Positions 32,147 through 42,145 of a stretch of 64,000 bases of DNA are shown piece after piece. The stretch is taken from positions 930,001-994,000 of the forward strand of contig OZ037837.1 of NCBI GenBank assembly GCA_964035575.1, read 5' to 3'. This stretch comes from Rhynchopus sp. YZ270_cl-10. Lineage: Eukaryota; Euglenozoa; Diplonemea; Diplonemida; Diplonemidae. A program made the position numbers and the translations under genes. Numbering within the stretch: position 1 is the first letter of the stretch; each line of letters starts with the position of its first letter. Under the pieces are notes generated by a model. It did not search any database, was not told the origin of the DNA, and saw only the letters and a list, made by a program, of their open reading frames with translations.

Positions 32147-35100
32147 TCACGCAGCACCATCCAAAAGAATCCGTCTTGCTAGTTCAGGCTCCACAGTGTC
32201 CCTCCCGGGGCAGCTGGATACGCGAGGAACTGTTGCAGTCGCACCGATGACTCTCTTCAGCCTCGTCTTCCCATCAATCGTGCCGTCTGCGTTGCAGATG
32301 CCCCATATGCGCACTGTGCTGTCGAGATAGCCGCAGATAACTTCACGCCCGTCAGGACTCACAGCAAGACTGCGCAATTTAGTAGACTGCTCAGCAATCA
32401 CTGCGACCTCCTTGCCAGTCGTGATGTCCCATACGTGCACGGTGCGGAAACTTCGACACGACACGACGTGAGCTCCATCAGGAGTCACTGCAACCCGTGA
32501 ACAATTCCGTGGTGTGGTGAGCACTTCCTTCCCGCTGGCCACCTCCCACACGTGGGTCCTCTGTTCGCAGCAGGACACCACATGCCGTCCGTTGGGTGTC
32601 AGCGCGATGCCCCAGACGCCAGCTTTGTGCCCATCAAACACCAGTGTCTCTTCCCCCGTGTGAAGCTTCCACATGCGCACAGCACGCTCCCCTGAGGAGC
32701 AGGACACAGCATGGCAGCCATCCGGGGTCACCGCCACACCCCTGACAGCCTCGGTGTGCCCTGCAAAGCGTGCAACCTCCTTGCCGTCGGCAATGCTCCA
32801 CACACTGACAGCTTTATCGAGCACAACATACAAGACCTGCACCCCATCCGGTGCCACTGCCACACAACGCTGGCCCTCCAGTGCACACACTTCTCCTCCC
32901 GTACGAACGTTCCACACACGCACGGTGCCATCTGCAGAGCAGGACACGACACGAGACGCATCTGGGCACAGAGCCACCTCATGCACAGTGTCTGTGTGCC
33001 CCGTGAACACGCGTGTCTGCTTGCCGGTGCACGGATCCCACATACGCAACGTGTGGTCCCCGCAGGATACGATGGTTCCGTCGGACGCCACTGCCACGCC
33101 GTTCACAGCACCGGAGTGTCGCTCTGGGCGCAGTGCCTCCTTCCCGGCAGATAGGCTCCACACACGCGCAGTGCTGTCGTCACCGCAGGACACAGCATGG
33201 CGGCCGTCTCGTGTCACTGCAACGCAGTTCGCAGAAGAAGTGTGCCCCTCCAAGCGCATGACCTCCTTCCCTGTGGATGTGCTCCACAGGTGCACAGTGC
33301 CGTTGCTCGAGCCTGCCACCACGTGTGCTGCATCAGGCGTCACTGCTACTGCGCACAGCACTGGGCCAGCCGGGAACGCCATCACTTCACTCCCGGACGA
33401 CAGACTCCACAGACATGCGGTTCCGTCTGTCGCACAAGAAACCATATGGTGCCCATCCAGCGTGACTGCCACTGAGAGCACCAGCACTCCTGTGCAGGAA
33501 TCCTTGCGACGGTACGATATGACTTCTTTCCCAGTCGCCAGATCCCATACACGCAGCGCCGGCCCTGAGCACGTCACAACTCGACTTCCATCTGGCGTGA
33601 TCGCAAGCCGGTGTGCCACTCCCTCGAGTCCAAGCACCTTCTGCTTCTTCCCTGTGGAAAGATTCCACACACGCACAGTGCTGTCTTGAGAGCACGAAAC
33701 AACTTTAGAACTGTCGGGAGTGACTGCCACATCGGTGACACGGCCACTGTGCCCTTTCAAGACACACGCTGCCTTCCCAGTACGGATAACCCACACACGA
33801 ATCGTTGTGTCCCACGAACAGGAAACTATGCGCGACCCATCCGGTGTCACTGCTACAGCAGATATGCACTTAGGGTGTGCTTTGAAGCCCAGGACCAGCT
33901 TCCCAGAAGACATGCTCCACACATGCAAGGTGCCGTCGTAAGTGGCTGTAATAACTTTAGTGCCGTCAGGTGTCACTGCTACACCTGCTACCCCAGCATC
34001 ATGACGTAGTGTGGGAAGTGGTGTGCCAAGGGAGCAGTCGGGCAGCAGCGTGCCACCCATGTCGCAGGTGTGGAACTCAGTGTGCTCCAGCCAGCAGTTC
34101 GAGAAGGAAGCGCCCGTCAGCGCCGTCTCCACAAACAGAGACCCGCGCAGGTCGCAGTTCGACACACGGATCCTCTTCAGGTCCTCACCGCTCACAGGGA
34201 TGCGTGCACGTGCCAGCAGTGCTGCTGCATTCGACCCTGCTGTCACAGCACCCTCACCTGCACTGCCACGTGTCGCCTTCACAGTCGCAAGCAGCTCTGT
34301 GCAGGCACGTTCGTACAGCACACTGTCTCCACACACCAGCGCCGCAAAGAACCCAAGCACACGCTGCGAGTCCTTGCTGAAGCTCCGCTGCACCAGCGTC
34401 CCCAGTGTCCCTGCTGGATCACGTGCAAGCCGCCGTGCTGCAAGGTGCTCCCCAAGCGACTTGTGCCGGAATGTGAACGCACTCCGCTCCTCGCCAAAGT
34501 CCTCAATCCGGAACGGCAGGCAGCGGAAGCACGCATCACGCACAGCCTCACACACACCGTGCTGCGAATCAAGAATCTGCGACGCCACACCCACAGTCCC
34601 CTGCCACTCGTTTGTCTCCAGCATCCTGCATGCAACAAGCTCCCCTGCACGCACCACATCCTCCAAAGACACATCTGCAACAGCAACTGCACCAGACGCC
34701 ATCTCCTTCTTCGTCCACGTCTCCAGGTAGGTCTCGTAGATCACCTCCTCAGAAGCCTTCCCGCTGCACTGTGCGTGGCACGCCATGTGCAACACAAATG
34801 GGTTCCGCAGCTGCACAAGTCCCTCAACGTCCTCCTCACGCACGAACACTGCTCGCACTGCTTCCTCTGATGTGCTGTCCTTCTTGTGTTCCTTCTCCCA
34901 GGCTGTGTTTGCACGCTCGATGTACGTTCTCGCATCCACCTCTGTGAACGGCTGCATGTACACAGCACGCACACTAGCTCCGCATACACCAGACGGGAAA
35001 ACATTGACGCTCTTCAGGTACTCACCACGCACAGTCACAACAACGCTGCAGTGTGCCTCCACCCACGGATGCCGGCACAGAAGGCCACCTTCAGCCACCA

Positions 35101-37195
35101 CAGCATCCACATCCTCCTGCGTCAGCCCAACCTCGTCCAGCGAGTCCAGCACCAGCACCACCTCGTACGTCTCCGCAAGGTACGCACGGTCCGCCTCCCG
35201 CAGCGCAAACGACTCCAGCACAAACCTGTCCAGTCCTCCCTTCTCAAGCAGGTGCTGCTTCACAGTTGGTAGAGCCACAAACACAGGGAAGTACGGCTTC
35301 GCATCTCCATCCTTGTTGCTCTCGCTGCTGTCCTTCTTCGCAGATGATGCAAGGTCGCTCAGAATTGCAATCGAAGCAGACGTCTTCCCACTCCCTCCTT
35401 CTCCGATCACACACAGCACACCACACGTCCCTTGTCTTTCTTCTCTAGCCTCCACATCAGGCTTGCCCTCTGTGTCCGCTTCTGCCTGTGTGCACACGGA
35501 AGACATCTGCTTCACACCTCCACGTGCATGAAGCCACATCCGCACCTCCTCCATCAGCGGACGTGCCTCCGACTCATCCACACGTGTGTCGTCCCCCACA
35601 CGCCCCTCCACGTACTGCGCAAGGTAGTCCTCGAAGAACGCGACTGTGTGTCCCATCACCTCCTGCAGCGCACCCACCTGCTCAGCTGCACTCGTCTCAC
35701 CCACACCAGAACACACCTCCTGCATCACAATCACGTCAAAGCGCAGCCCCATCATCCGCAGCAGCGTCGGCGAAAGCTTCCACTGCACCCGGTACTCGAT
35801 GTTCGCTGTGTACAGCAGCTCGTCCTCCGAAGCATACACAGACGAGAACTTCACGTCTGCAGCACCCTCCTTCGCCACCACCACAAAGAACGTGCCACCC
35901 TTCCCGTACATGAAGCTCCGAGCCACATCCCGCTTCAGTGTTGTCGACGTGAAGCAGTTCCACACAATGTGCGTCCCCAACGCGTACTTCGCAGACACGT
36001 TCACATTGATCCCACGGAACACAGTCCGCAGCTGCTTCCGACGGCTCCCAATCAGCCGGTCCAGACCACGGATCAGCGGCGCAAAGGTCGCAATCACGTG
36101 CAGCTGCGGAGGTGCAGGTGACAGCTCAAACACGTTCGGTGCTGTCTTCTCAGGTGTCCCCTTCCACTCCTTCACCGCAGGCAGCTGCCCCACAGCACGC
36201 ATCGCAGTGTTCATCGTCATGTACAGCGCAAGCGACTGTGACTCAGCAGCACTTCCGTGGTGGTCCAGCACAGCCCGCTCCGTCAGACGGATGTACCGAA
36301 GCCTCCCGTCAGTCCCTTTCGCAATCTGCGGTGTCCTGTGCTCGTCACACACAACATCCCCACCGCTGTCCAGCACATACTCCACGCAGTCGGAAGTGAA
36401 CAGGAACCCTGACAGCAGCAACTCAAACGGGTCGCGTGCCGCCATCCAGTCCTCCACCTCCACGTGCCCACCACTTGACTCTGCAGCCCCCCTCCGTCCT
36501 CTGATGTCCTCCAGCAGACGCTTGCACACCACACGGAACCCCGCCTCCATGTGCCGCACGTGTTCGTCTGTGTAGCCCAACGGCGGATCCACCTTTGGCA
36601 GACCACGCAGCCAGCACAGCAGGTCTTGACCTCCACTGCTGTTGTTGTTGTTGTCCTCCTTCTTCTGCAGCCACTCCACCTTCCGTCCATCTGTGTGCCG
36701 CAGTGCACCTGTGTCCCCGTCAAGATCGTCCTCTCCCAGCTGTCTGTCTGCAGTCGAGGTACTCGTGTCTTTCGCCGTGCCCATGTGGGGGTCAGTAAGA
36801 GGTACTGGCGTTGCATCTCCACCGCTCCGTTCCACCGTCTCACCTGTTGTTGTTGTTGTTGTCGCAACACCGTCAGTGAGGTACACCTGCACAGCATCCT
36901 CCACCTCACCAAGGATCTCTGCTGCGTGCACCCCCAGCTCCGCCTCAAGTCGCCCCCGCACATCCGCGTCCCTGTGCTGCAGTGCGTACCACAGCGGCAC
37001 CTTCCCGTCCCTGTCACGCACGTTCCCTGCACCGTTCTGCACAAGAAACCGCACTGCCTCCACATCCCCCGCAATCACAGCACTGTGCAGCATTGTCCTC
37101 CCGTCCACACTGTCCACTGCGTCCACGGGCCTCTCCTTCTCTGTGATTGCCTTTGCAATCTCGTCCTTTTCAGTCTTCGACGCTCCGGACCCCAT
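32147..37195 (-). CDS. Ankyrin-ART-NACHT-pentapeptide-WD40 protein, NLR-like, paralogue 1 (1,682 aa)
   Basis: Starts MGSGASK, an N-myristoylation signal (G2, S6, K7), 4 nt after ACATCAG. Domains: ankyrin repeats ~30-95; acidic Asn/Thr-rich linker ~100-190; arginine-type ART ~280-480 with FRG (~391), FTSTT (~415) and SEDELL (E-x-E, ~457); NACHT NTPase with Walker A GEGGSGKT (~598), Walker B VVLVLDSLDEV (~683) and sensor-like VVVTVRGEYL; pentapeptide-like stretch ~1,000-1,045 (CDLRGSLF, TGASFSNC); then 14 WD40 repeats (AVTPDG, VSCS, VRVWNLSTGK), two seven-blade propellers. The order effector-NTPase-sensor is that of NLR/STAND proteins. ADP-ribosylation of a target protein would be the output once the WD40 sensor is triggered. 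It is likely membrane-tethered. The ART active-site residues look intact; function is inferred from architecture. Confidence 0.9.
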   Translation of the reverse strand: MGSGASKTEKDEIAKAITEKERPVDAVDSVDGRTMLHSAVIAGDVEAVRFLVQNGAGNVRDRDGKVPLWYALQHRDADVRGRLEAELGVHAAEILGEVEDAVQVYLTDGVATTTTTTGETVERSGGDATPVPLTDPHMGTAKDTSTSTADRQLGEDDLDGDTGALRHTDGRKVEWLQKKEDNNNNSSGGQDLLCWLRGLPKVDPPLGYTDEHVRHMEAGFRVVCKRLLEDIRGRRGAAESSGGHVEVEDWMAARDPFELLLSGFLFTSDCVEYVLDSGGDVVCDEHRTPQIAKGTDGRLRYIRLTERAVLDHHGSAAESQSLALYMTMNTAMRAVGQLPAVKEWKGTPEKTAPNVFELSPAPPQLHVIATFAPLIRGLDRLIGSRRKQLRTVFRGINVNVSAKYALGTHIVWNCFTSTTLKRDVARSFMYGKGGTFFVVVAKEGAADVKFSSVYASEDELLYTANIEYRVQWKLSPTLLRMMGLRFDVIVMQEVCSGVGETSAAEQVGALQEVMGHTVAFFEDYLAQYVEGRVGDDTRVDESEARPLMEEVRMWLHARGGVKQMSSVCTQAEADTEGKPDVEAREERQGTCGVLCVIGEGGSGKTSASIAILSDLASSAKKDSSESNKDGDAKPYFPVFVALPTVKQHLLEKGGLDRFVLESFALREADRAYLAETYEVVLVLDSLDEVGLTQEDVDAVVAEGGLLCRHPWVEAHCSVVVTVRGEYLKSVNVFPSGVCGASVRAVYMQPFTEVDARTYIERANTAWEKEHKKDSTSEEAVRAVFVREEDVEGLVQLRNPFVLHMACHAQCSGKASEEVIYETYLETWTKKEMASGAVAVADVSLEDVVRAGELVACRMLETNEWQGTVGVASQILDSQHGVCEAVRDACFRCLPFRIEDFGEERSAFTFRHKSLGEHLAARRLARDPAGTLGTLVQRSFSKDSQRVLGFFAALVCGDSVLYERACTELLATVKATRGSAGEGAVTAGSNAAALLARARIPVSGEDLKRIRVSNCDLRGSLFVETALTGASFSNCWLEHTEFHTCDMGGTLLPDCSLGTPLPTLRHDAGVAGVAVTPDGTKVITATYDGTLHVWSMSSGKLVLGFKAHPKCISAVAVTPDGSRIVSCSWDTTIRVWVIRTGKAACVLKGHSGRVTDVAVTPDSSKVVSCSQDSTVRVWNLSTGKKQKVLGLEGVAHRLAITPDGSRVVTCSGPALRVWDLATGKEVISYRRKDSCTGVLVLSVAVTLDGHHMVSCATDGTACLWSLSSGSEVMAFPAGPVLCAVAVTPDAAHVVAGSSNGTVHLWSTSTGKEVMRLEGHTSSANCVAVTRDGRHAVSCGDDSTARVWSLSAGKEALRPERHSGAVNGVAVASDGTIVSCGDHTLRMWDPCTGKQTRVFTGHTDTVHEVALCPDASRVVSCSADGTVRVWNVRTGGEVCALEGQRCVAVAPDGVQVLYVVLDKAVSVWSIADGKEVARFAGHTEAVRGVAVTPDGCHAVSCSSGERAVRMWKLHTGEETLVFDGHKAGVWGIALTPNGRHVVSCCEQRTHVWEVASGKEVLTTPRNCSRVAVTPDGAHVVSCRSFRTVHVWDITTGKEVAVIAEQSTKLRSLAVSPDGREVICGYLDSTVRIWGICNADGTIDGKTRLKRVIGATATVPRVSSCPGRDTVEPELARRILLDGAA

Positions 37196-37510
37196 CTTCC
37201 TGATGTGTACCTTGTTTGTTTGTTCACAGGTTGGTGTGCTGTCCCTGTTTGTGTGCTGTGATGTGTTCTGGGCAGTCTTGCTGTGTCCAGCACCCAAGCA
37301 GAGTCCTGCCTCCACACACAACTCTGCACACTGTTCCCACTCACCCCACCCCACTGACAGCGACCACACAGTACCACCACAACAATACAGTACCTCCCAT
37401 AGGACACTCTCCGCTGTCTCCACCCACCCCACCCCAGCAAGAACGCCAAAGGTGCTCTCGTGCTGCAACCACAGACAAGCTGAGGTGCCAGAAAAATGCA
37501 CGAAAACTGC
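37196..37510 (-). other. 5' flank shared with NACHT gene 2
   Basis: Nearly identical to the flank of the second paralogue up to about 37415, then continuous here where the paralogue has a ~305-bp insertion, then similar again to 47720-47800. The duplication therefore included at least 300 bp of upstream DNA. Confidence 0.75.
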
Positions 37511-38896
37511 GTCTCCTCTGCCTCTGTCTTCTCTCTATGCAACGCAAACACCTGGTCGTCGACCGACCCAGAGCTGGACCTGCAAGCATCCTTTGTCTAA
37601 AGAAACACCACAGACGCTTTCATCACGACCCCAAGAGAGAGTGGGGTGGGCATACACACAGAGAGGTGGGGATGTGGACAGTGGGTGGGGTCATTCGACG
37701 AATCGACACTATATAAACCCGACTGCGCAGTGCCAATACCAATGACAGCAACAGAGTCATGGTTAATATACTAGATGAGGGGGTAACCCGGTGTGGTGCA
37801 AGAGACAACAAACAGTTAGGGGGGGGACTCTGGGAGAGAGGTGGGGTGGCTGTATTCCCTCACATTCGTGCGGGACGGGGTGCTCCATCGTATTTTCCAA
37901 AAACGTACACCTGGGGACTCTGGGAGAGAGGTCCTTTTGTATTGCTCTTGAAAGGTTTAGGTGTATTAGCACTGCACTGAAGCAGCGCGATATAGAAGTA
38001 CGCAATGTCTGTTTACTCCACAACGCCTGCAAGAATGGAGCCTTTCCTCAACAGACCACATCTCATCCTCAATATGGTTTTACTGTGTTTTCAGCGTTTG
38101 ACAACATAATGAAAAACACCGTCCGTCTTTTGTTTAGTTGGTACGCTACCCACATCCTACGCACTGACAGCCAGGGGGCTTTTCTGGGGTAAGTTTAGCA
38201 TTTTGTTCATATAACAAAATCCTTTTCCACCCCCAAGTCGCACAGGAAGAAAAGTTTGGCAAAGACGAAGCGAAGGCTCGCGTACTTCATCACCAAAATA
38301 GAATCTGACTATTGACTTCCGGATATGACAGATGAGTAAAAAGATTTTGTTTTGCCTATAGACTACTATCACTAGATAGCAACCACGATTTTTTCTTCAG
38401 TAAATGGAAGCAGTACTAGAACAGAAGGAGTGTAAAAAGAAAAGAAAGAAAAAAACCAAACAACTTTTTTTTCCGTTTGTCGCTCTGCAAAGTTGTTGTG
38501 TTTTTTCCTTCGCAAAGTTCTGGTATGCAAGAGACAACAAACAGATACAAGGAGAGGAGCTCTTTTGCTTTGTTTTTTTTTCAAAACTTTGTTATAGTGT
38601 GGACACCCGAGGATGAGCGCCACCATGTTTTCCTTTTGAACTTGGCCACCATCCCTTTGTTCACAACTTCTCCAAGTGGTACGACTCTTTTGCGGCAGGC
38701 AACCGTATGAAGTGTCATTTCCACTGGGCGGTAGAAGGGCGGGCATTTACGTTCTTTTTCCAGTGTTCGTTTTGAAGGGGATGTGGGAGAGTTTCTGCAG
38801 CCCTGGCCCTGTTCAAAGAGGCCCTCCGTCCGTGAACTGAAAACAGAGAGATGTCTCAAAACATCCCAAAAAAAACTGCAAAAAAAAAGAAAAAGT
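37511..38896. other. Intergenic, no gene recognised
   Basis: Holds GGGGACTCTGGGAGAGAGGT twice (37825 and 37914) and GCAAGAGACAACAAACAG twice (37799 and 38528). No ORF with family resemblance is seen. Confidence 0.5.
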
Positions 38897-38929
38897 TTAT
38901 AATTAGGCTAGTTGACGTCACGGACATTC

Positions 38930-39170
38930 GGGTATGGGAGGGTATGGGAGGATTTGGGAGGGTATGGGACAGTATGGGACGGTATGGGACAGTATGGGAC
39001 TGTATGGGACAGTATGGGACAGTATGGGACAGTATGGGACAGTGTGGGAGGATTTGGGAGGGTATGGGACAGTATGGGAGTGGTATGGGAGGGTATGGGA
39101 GGGTATGGGCGGGTATGGGAGTGGTATGGGAGGATTTTTGGAGGTTTGGGAGTGGTTTGGGGGTCGTGCG
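38930..39170 (+). repeat. Subterminal (GGTATGGGAC)n array, left
   Basis: About 24 imperfect 10-bp units (GGTATGGGA with C or G next), with a few GGATTTGGGA variants. Confidence 0.9.
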
Positions 39171-39719
39171 TGCACTTAGGGTAGCTCGACTTTTTTTTCG
39201 TTTCCCGCTCGCTGACCCTGAAAAAAAAATGTGCGCGCGCGCAAAAAAAAAGTTTTTCCTGAAAAAAAGTTGACAAAAAAGTTGTGGGAACAGGGTGATC
39301 CTGTGGGTTTTTTATATAAAATCGCCTCAGGGGCCCCAAAAAACGGGTGACCCAAAACACAGTTTTTTGGCATTTCCGGAATCCGTCCAGAAAGTGGTGG
39401 GGTCGATGTCGAAAATTGGACAATTTTTTGACCACTTAAATTTTTGAAAATATGAGCCCAGTCACTAATAGCTGGGGCCCATTTTCGGCCAAAAAATGCT
39501 GCTGAAAAAAAATTTCAGGTGAAAATTTTTCACCCCAAGACATACCGCGATTGGCATTTCCGGAATCTGTCCGCGCTGTGGTGGGGTCAATTTGCCGTCG
39601 TCCAGCTGCAAATTCACAAATTATGGCCTTTCCGTATACCTCAAACCCAGACCGGCCCGGTTTGCAGTTCTCGTGTACAATTCGCACGCAAAAGAGAGCA
39701 ACTCCCACACCGATTAGGG

Positions 39720-39925
39720 GGACGGTACGGGACGGTATGGGACGGTATGGGACAGTATGGGACGGTATGGGACAGTGTGGGAGGGTATGGGAGTGGTATG
39801 GGAGGTACGGGAGGGTATGGGACGGTATGGGACAGTATGGGAGGGTACGGGAGGGTATGGGAGGGTATGGGACGGTATGGGGGGATTTGGGAGCGTTCGA
39901 GGGCGGTACGGGATGGTACGGAACA
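39720..39925 (+). repeat. Subterminal (GGTATGGGAC)n array, right
   Basis: About 20 units like those at 38930-39170, in the same orientation rather than mirrored. The two arrays sit just inside the TIRs. Confidence 0.9.
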
Positions 39926-39979
39926 GGATTTCCCAGAAAATTCCTAAACCGACCCGTGGCGTCAACTAGCCTATTATAA

Positions 39980-40441
39980 GATGATCCTAAGCCTCTCGTG
40001 CTTAGTCACCTTAAATAATGAATACCACCAAAATTCCCAGTGTGCCATCATGTAAAAAGCCAATAAAAGGCCATCGTATTCCCACTCCAACGTTACGCGC
40101 AATATGATCACATGGCACATAGAAAGATAAAAGATTTGAACTAAAAACTGACCAAGATACGAAGATCTAAGTCTCGGGAGCAAAGTGATACAAGAATAAA
40201 GAGCGTGGGGATCAAAGAAGCAAAAAAAAGCAGAAAAAAAAGCGAGAAAAAAAACAGAAAAAAAATACATCGACACTGAGCTGACCACAACCCTTCCGCA
40301 AGTCATGAAACAAAGTTGCATTAGTAGGAAGTCATACAAATCCTTCCTTTTGTGGGAAAGTGCAAATTCAAAAATGAATACTAAACATGCAGAAATCAAA
40401 CAAGTTGTTGCACAGCTAGCCTCTCGAAAGAGGCACGTACC
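39980..40441. other. 3' flank of the UBL-LRR gene
   Basis: Starts with the CCTAAGCCTCTCGTGCTTAG hairpin block shared with 57272. A 141-codon hydrophobic open stretch on the minus strand (39974-40399) has no early ATG and no family resemblance; I do not call it a gene. Confidence 0.45.
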
Positions 40442-41653
40442 TCACATGCAGACACAATCGCGTTTGCTCTTCTTCTTGAGGCCAAGGCTGTCCACGGCAC
40501 TGCTCGATCCGGTGATGTTGATGCTGCAGTTACGTAAGTCGCAATAGTTAAGTCCTCCTCGCCCGATATGCGTCACACTCGCCCACCCAGACCAGTCCAG
40601 TGTTCGCAACGACCTGCAGTGGGTGACGAAGTCGTCGCCAATGTGGGTGAGATTATTCCACCCAGAAAAGTTGAGTTTTTTCAGTGCGTTGCAGCCGAAG
40701 AGGAAGCGGTTGCCTATGCGCGTGACATCCTTCCACGTGGAGAGGTCCAACTCGGTCAATGCTCGGCAGCTGAAGAGGAAGTCAGCTCCAACGTGTGTCA
40801 CGTTGTGCCACCCAGATAAGTCCAGTGTCGTTAATGCGCTGCACTCGTAGAGGAAGTAGTCTGCAATGTGCGTCACATTGCTCCACCCAGAGAAGTCCAG
40901 TGCTGTCAACGAACTGCAGTTGCGGAGGAAGTGGTTGCCGAACTGCGTCACATTGTTCCACCCAGCAATGTCAAGTGTTTGCAATCCGCTGCAGTTGTAG
41001 AGAAACGAGTTCTGGATGTGCGTCACATTGTTCCACCCAGACAAGTCAAGCCCGGTCAACGCACGGCAGCTGTAGAGGAAGGCAAACGCAATGTGCGTCA
41101 CATTGCTCCACCCAGACAAGTCAAGGGTTCGCAAAGCGCTGCAGCGCAAGAGGAAGTAATCCCCGGTGTGCGTCACATTGCTCCACCCAGATAGGTCAAC
41201 AGTGTGCAATAAACTGCAGTCGTGGAGGAAGTTGTCGCGTATTGCAGTCACAGCTAACACACCACTGAGATCCAGTTCTTCGAACGTGCTGCCCCCTAAG
41301 GTGTTAGGGGGGATCTCAGTAACAACTTCCGCCTGAAGAAACAAGTGAAGCAGCTTGGGATCTGCAAGACCTTCGAACCTCTCTGGCGTCAGGATCTCAC
41401 CCAAGTCACGAAGAGCTGCAATGGCGTCGTCCTTCTGCGACTTCGTCTTCGTCAGCACAACTGTGTCCCCAGCACTCAGCTGCGTCGTGTCGTCTCCTTC
41501 TGCCATCACCTTCCCGCCAAAGCTCACGTCAAAGCCGTCTTCGCACAACGCTGCTGCAGACGCTACCTTCCGCCGTATGTCCGCAGTTGTATCATCCACA
41601 TCCACCTCGATTGTGTACTTCTCTCCGTCAAAGCTCTCCGCACATATTTCCAT
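40442..41653 (-). CDS. Ubiquitin-like plus LRR protein with polybasic CaaX tail, 403 aa
   Basis: Starts MEICAESFDGEKYTIEV; a pyrimidine-rich stretch and AAAATAG lie just upstream. Residues ~1-75 are ubiquitin-like (VDVDDTTADIRRKVASAAA, QLSAGDTVVLTK). The linker (ALRDLGEILTPERF, LHLFLQAEVVTEIP) matches the other UBL-LRR genes. Ten or so 25-residue LRRs follow, strikingly regular (LDLSGWSNVTHIG..FL..C), which implies recent internal duplication. The C-terminus is LKKKSKRDCVCM: a lysine-rich run followed by a four-residue CaaX box, the layout of K-Ras4B. If prenylated, the protein would be anchored to the inner face of a membrane. No other UBL-LRR copy here has this tail. It lies between the two NACHT paralogues. 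Confidence 0.85.
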   Translation of the reverse strand: MEICAESFDGEKYTIEVDVDDTTADIRRKVASAAALCEDGFDVSFGGKVMAEGDDTTQLSAGDTVVLTKTKSQKDDAIAALRDLGEILTPERFEGLADPKLLHLFLQAEVVTEIPPNTLGGSTFEELDLSGVLAVTAIRDNFLHDCSLLHTVDLSGWSNVTHTGDYFLLRCSALRTLDLSGWSNVTHIAFAFLYSCRALTGLDLSGWNNVTHIQNSFLYNCSGLQTLDIAGWNNVTQFGNHFLRNCSSLTALDFSGWSNVTHIADYFLYECSALTTLDLSGWHNVTHVGADFLFSCRALTELDLSTWKDVTRIGNRFLFGCNALKKLNFSGWNNLTHIGDDFVTHCRSLRTLDWSGWASVTHIGRGGLNYCDLRNCSINITGSSSAVDSLGLKKKSKRDCVCM

Positions 41654-42145
41654 GGCTTTGTACCTCTCTATTTTGTGCAGGTGTTTTGGGTGGGGCAGGA
41701 ACAAACAACAACAGAATTCGGTTTGGGTACCTACTGACTTAGTTGCTTTGTTTTCCCACAAGACAGCCAAATCAAGGAGAACTTCGTACGTAAAGGGGGG
41801 TGTGGTGTGGTGTGCAAGAGACAACAATAGTGTACAGATGTGGAAGTGGCAGTGCGTCTCACGCTCCCTAACTCACGTGGTCAACACGAACTAACATAAA
41901 CATCCACAAAACGAATAGAACACATGTGTAATCGTAGCACATCTTGGAAAAGATGTGAACATGAACAGACAGCACACGTGGTGCACTGTCGGTGTAACAC
42001 CTGGACCAGAAGCGTCTTCTGTCCTCGCACAACGCACCCGCAGTGGCATGAGGGCACCACCGCACGAGGCAGTGTCAACACCATTCGTGCTCTGCATGCG
42101 TCTTGGAAAAGAGGCAAACACAAAGAGCAAGTACGAACAGTGCGC
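41654..42145. other. Intergenic between UBL-LRR and NACHT gene 2
   Basis: One copy of GCAAGAGACAACAA at 41813. TCTTGGAAAAGA(T/G)G occurs twice (41941 and 42095) about 155 bp apart. No gene. Confidence 0.5.

Larger units (their letters stand above)
38897..39979. mobile_element. Non-autonomous TIR DNA transposon, ~1.07 kb, with TTATAA target duplication
   Basis: Ends TAGGCTAGTTGACG at 38904 and its complement at 39960-39973, extending through CACGG with one mismatch (about 20 bp of TIR). TTATAA flanks both sides (38897-38902 and 39974-39979). A paralogous empty site exists at 57255-57300: AAAAGTTTATAAGACG followed by TCCTAAGCCTCTCGTGC, the same flanks with a single TTATAA. The interior has two arrays of a 10-bp unit and no transposase ORF, so mobilisation would need a partner element. 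Confidence 0.8.

Noticed and set aside
32673-33689. 338-codon plus-strand ORF
   Set aside because: Antisense of the WD40 repeats of NACHT gene 1.
39974-40399. 141-codon hydrophobic minus-strand ORF
   Set aside because: The frame opens at TTG, there is no early ATG or acceptor, and it resembles no family; its start overlaps a dispersed hairpin block.
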